Part shown: positions 53,942 to 55,740 of the stretch, piece by piece
Layout: the number at the start of each line of letters is the position of its first letter
How positions within the stretch are numbered: position 1 is the stretch's first letter
NCBI GenBank assembly: GCA_023405135.1
Contig: JAEXYZ010000101.1
Span: 1-55,740 of the forward strand
Reading direction: 5' to 3'
DNA from: Bacillota bacterium
GTDB lineage: Bacteria > Bacillota > Bacilli > Bacillales_A > Planococcaceae
DNA: 55,740 bases
Position numbers and translations under genes: made by a program
The notes under the pieces: model-generated
Told to the model about the DNA's origin: nothing
What the model saw: the letters and a program-made list of their open reading frames with translations, nothing else
The model's database searches: none

Positions 53942-54385
53942 ATGAATATTGAAACAAAATTTTTAGGTGAAGTAGAAATAAATGAACAAGAAATTATAAC
54001 CTTTAAATTCGGTTTACCAGGGTTTCCAAAATTACAAAACTTTATACTACTTCCTTTAGATGCTGATTTACCTTTAGCATTACTGCAGTCTACTGAGGAA
54101 GCGGAAATTGGTTTTGTCGTTGCATATCCCTTCGCATTTAAAAAGGATTACGCCTTTGATATAAGCGATGAAGATAAAGAGGATTTACAAATCGAAAAAG
54201 AAGAAGATGTACTAGCATATTCTATCGTAACATTAAAGGAATCATTCCAAGAATCAACTTTAAACTTATTAGCACCAGTGGTTATTAATACGCGCAAGAA
54301 ACTAGGGAAACAAATTGTACTTCAAGATAGTAATGCCTATCCACTGAGATACCCAATTGATGCAATGGAAGGAAGTGCGAAATAA
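53942..54385 (+). CDS. fliW: FliW, flagellin-binding CsrA antagonist
   Basis: 147 residues, beta-barrel FliW family: ITFKFGLPGFPKLQNFILLP at the N-terminus, then VAYPFAF, and NLLAPVVINTRKKLGKQIVL. FliW binds either flagellin or CsrA; free FliW releases CsrA from the flagellin mRNA. Its stop overlaps the csrA start (TAATG), the usual coupling. AAAGGAG precedes ATG 53942. Confidence 0.95.
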   Translation: MNIETKFLGEVEINEQEIITFKFGLPGFPKLQNFILLPLDADLPLALLQSTEEAEIGFVVAYPFAFKKDYAFDISDEDKEDLQIEKEEDVLAYSIVTLKESFQESTLNLLAPVVINTRKKLGKQIVLQDSNAYPLRYPIDAMEGSAK

Positions 54386-54603
54386 TGCTCGTCCTTTCTC
54401 GTAAAAAGAACGAATCGATTATGATTGGTGACCATATCGAAGTGAAAATTTTATCTGTCGATGGTGATCAAGTGAAGCTTGGTATTGTCGCACCGAAAAA
54501 TATAAAAGTTCACCGCTCAGAAATTTTTAAGGCGATTCAGGAGCAGAATAAGGAAGCTTTAAATACGAATGTTCAATTATTATCTCAATTAAAAAAGAAA
54601 TGA
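54385..54603 (+). CDS. csrA: CsrA, carbon storage/translation regulator
   Basis: 72 residues: MLVLSRKKNESIMIGD and VKLGIVAPKNIKVHRSEIF are the hallmark CsrA sequences, including the RNA-binding N-terminal strand and the VHR(S)E motif. It represses flagellin (hag) translation by binding GGA motifs and is inhibited by FliW. A terminator follows and then a transposable element, whereas in Bacillus subtilis hag comes next. Confidence 0.97.
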   Translation: MLVLSRKKNESIMIGDHIEVKILSVDGDQVKLGIVAPKNIKVHRSEIFKAIQEQNKEALNTNVQLLSQLKKK

Positions 54604-54610
54604 TAGAACC

Positions 54611-54636
54611 CGCTTAGCTTTGGCTAAGCGTTTTTT
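54611..54636 (+). terminator. Intrinsic terminator of the flgM-csrA region
   Basis: CGCTTAGC (54611-54618) with GCTAAGCG (54623-54630), loop TTTG, six Ts. Confidence 0.92.
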
Positions 54637-54803
54637 CTCTTTAAGAAAGATAAAATATTAAATATCATTTTATAACTTCATATCAATAAATATATTAATA
54701 TTAACTCAAAGTTCGCACCTTATTAAGTAAGTGCAATCCTTGGTCTAATTGAGCCTTCCTTGTTTTCATTATGTTCCTTGACAAATTTGTAGATTTACAA
54801 AAA

Positions 54804-54867
54804 AAGCACCCCAACATTTGATATAGTGTAATTGTCGAAAAAACACTACCAAATAGAAGAGGTGCTT
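54804..54867 (+). promoter_or_regulatory. Long-range pairing over the transposase ribosome-binding site
   Basis: AAGCACC (54804-54810) can pair with GGTGCTT (54861-54867), part of the AGAGGTG ribosome-binding region 6-12 nt before the transposase ATG. A transcript entering from outside would carry both arms, while a transcript started inside would lack the first. This layout is used by several insertion sequences to prevent accidental transposase synthesis; here it is inferred. Confidence 0.35.
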
Positions 54868-54872
54868 CCTAT

Positions 54873-55740
54873 ATGATAGAGCATAATGACAAAAACAATC
54901 AACTACCAAATGAATTAAAATTTGTATTTCGTGAATTAGAGATTTTCAAACATCTACGCGACGCTGGAATTAAGAAGAGATTTGGGTTTACCGCTTCTTA
55001 TCTGTTTCAACTTATATTTTGTCTTATTTTTCATCACAAAAGTTGGTTTACACTCCTACAATCTAAGAAAGGAGAACATTATCCAGCCAAAGATGCCGTT
55101 TATCGATTTATGAATCATTCTAAGTTTGCATGGCGTCGCTTTTTAACATTATTTAGTGCGAATACAATTCAAAAGGTGAATGTACTTACAGACTCCAAAC
55201 GTCCCAAAGTGCTAATCATCGATGATTCCATGTTTGATCGAAATCGAAGTAAAAAAGTAGAATTATTAGCTCGTTGTATGGACCATTCTTCTTCGAATAA
55301 GCGTTTCTACAAAGGCTTTCGAATGCTCACTTTGGGTTGGTCAGATGGCTTTACGTTTATGCCTTTAGACTTCACTTTATTAAGCTCTAAAAAAGCGCAA
55401 ATCAATGGTATTTCAGAGAATATAGATAAACGCAGCACTGGTTATAAACGCCGAGTAGAAGCTTTAGAATCAGCTCCATCCATTATTCCTAATATGATTG
55501 AGCGAGCACTAAAAGCAGACGTGCCAGCTGATTACGTGTTAATGGATACTTGGTTTACCCAACAACCCCTGATTAAATCAATTGTAGAAACGGGTCTAGA
55601 TGTAATCGGAATGGTCAAAGCGACAAATCAACGTTATATCGTGAATGGCCAAAAACTGTCATTAAAAGAACTTTACTTTGTTTCTACACCTATTCACGAC
55701 AAGAAGGGAATTTTACGTTCTATCCATACCAAGATGGCAA
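54873..55740 (+). mobile_element. IS4-like transposase, N-terminal part, cut by window end
   Basis: The frame is open from ATG 54873 to the window edge (289 codons). It has an IS4-type N-terminus (FGFTASYLFQLIFCLIFHHK), the first catalytic Asp in VLIIDDSMFDRNRSKK and a likely second in YVLMDTWFTQQP. It differs from the fragment at 1-703. No stop or frameshift is seen in the visible part, so this copy may be active. The left end of the element must lie between 54637 and 54804, but I could not fix the inverted repeat without the other end. Confidence 0.85.

Noticed and set aside
54637..54803. Left inverted repeat of the second IS element
   Set aside because: Without the right end in the window there is nothing to pair it with, so I did not call a boundary.

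Overview
The window is AT-rich DNA from a Gram-positive, flagellated Bacillota. The gene content points to the Planococcaceae (Lysinibacillus, Solibacillus or Viridibacillus type). The reasons are a large set of cell-surface proteins with S-layer homology (SLH) domains, CsaB, SecA2 and SlaP, together with a Bacillus-like tagO-LCP-yvyE-degSU-degV-comF-flgM...csrA order. No rRNA, tRNA or CRISPR array was found. The placement is inferred from protein content and synteny, not from a database search.

Layout. 1-5.1 kb is an accessory, decaying zone. It holds the frameshifted tail of an IS4-type transposase, a REP-associated tyrosine transposase (RAYT) flanked by its probable palindromic REP targets, a cstA gene that appears to have lost its centre, a two-domain YiaA/B membrane protein, an unknown membrane protein, and a gene-poor stretch with orphan hairpins. 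5.1-24.3 kb is an SLH cluster of eight surface proteins. Their partners are Ig-like domains, nothing (SLH only), a large uncharacterised C-terminal region, CAP, NlpC/P60, amidase_3, glucosaminidase and phosphodiester glycosidase. A frameshifted NERD gene and a Wzy/O-antigen-ligase-like membrane protein are interspersed. 24.5-28.4 kb is a probable secondary-cell-wall-polymer operon: csaB, a GT4 glycosyltransferase and a MurJ-type flippase. 28.5-35.2 kb carries a TetR regulator, an S41 protease with an Ig-like tail, an LCP ligase, BrnQ and two more NlpC/P60 hydrolases. 35.4-41.4 kb has slaP and secA2 (accessory Sec for S-layer export), tagO (the first polymer-linkage step) and a second LCP ligase. 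41.6-54.6 kb is the conserved block yvyE, degS-degU, a lipoprotein, degV, comFA-comFC, yvyF, flgM, flgN, flgK, flgL, yviE, fliW, csrA. A second, different IS4-like element begins right after csrA and runs off the end.

How it fits together. TagO and the LCP proteins can start a wall polymer and attach it to peptidoglycan. The Wzy-like protein, the glycosyltransferase and the flippase can build and move it. CsaB pyruvylates it so that SLH domains bind. SecA2/SlaP helps export SLH proteins. The SLH hydrolases then act on the wall they are anchored to. The window therefore combines wall-polymer synthesis, the export route and the anchored enzymes in about 35 kb.

Most notable non-gene signals: a 13-unit array with an exact 20-nt period downstream of degU and several decayed 20-21-nt relatives in other intergenic regions; the RAYT/REPIN system, one copy of which doubles as a terminator; a strongly pairing putative structured RNA upstream of degV-comF; clustered Spo0A-box-like sites near wall genes; and a hairpin that hides the ribosome-binding site of the first LCP gene.
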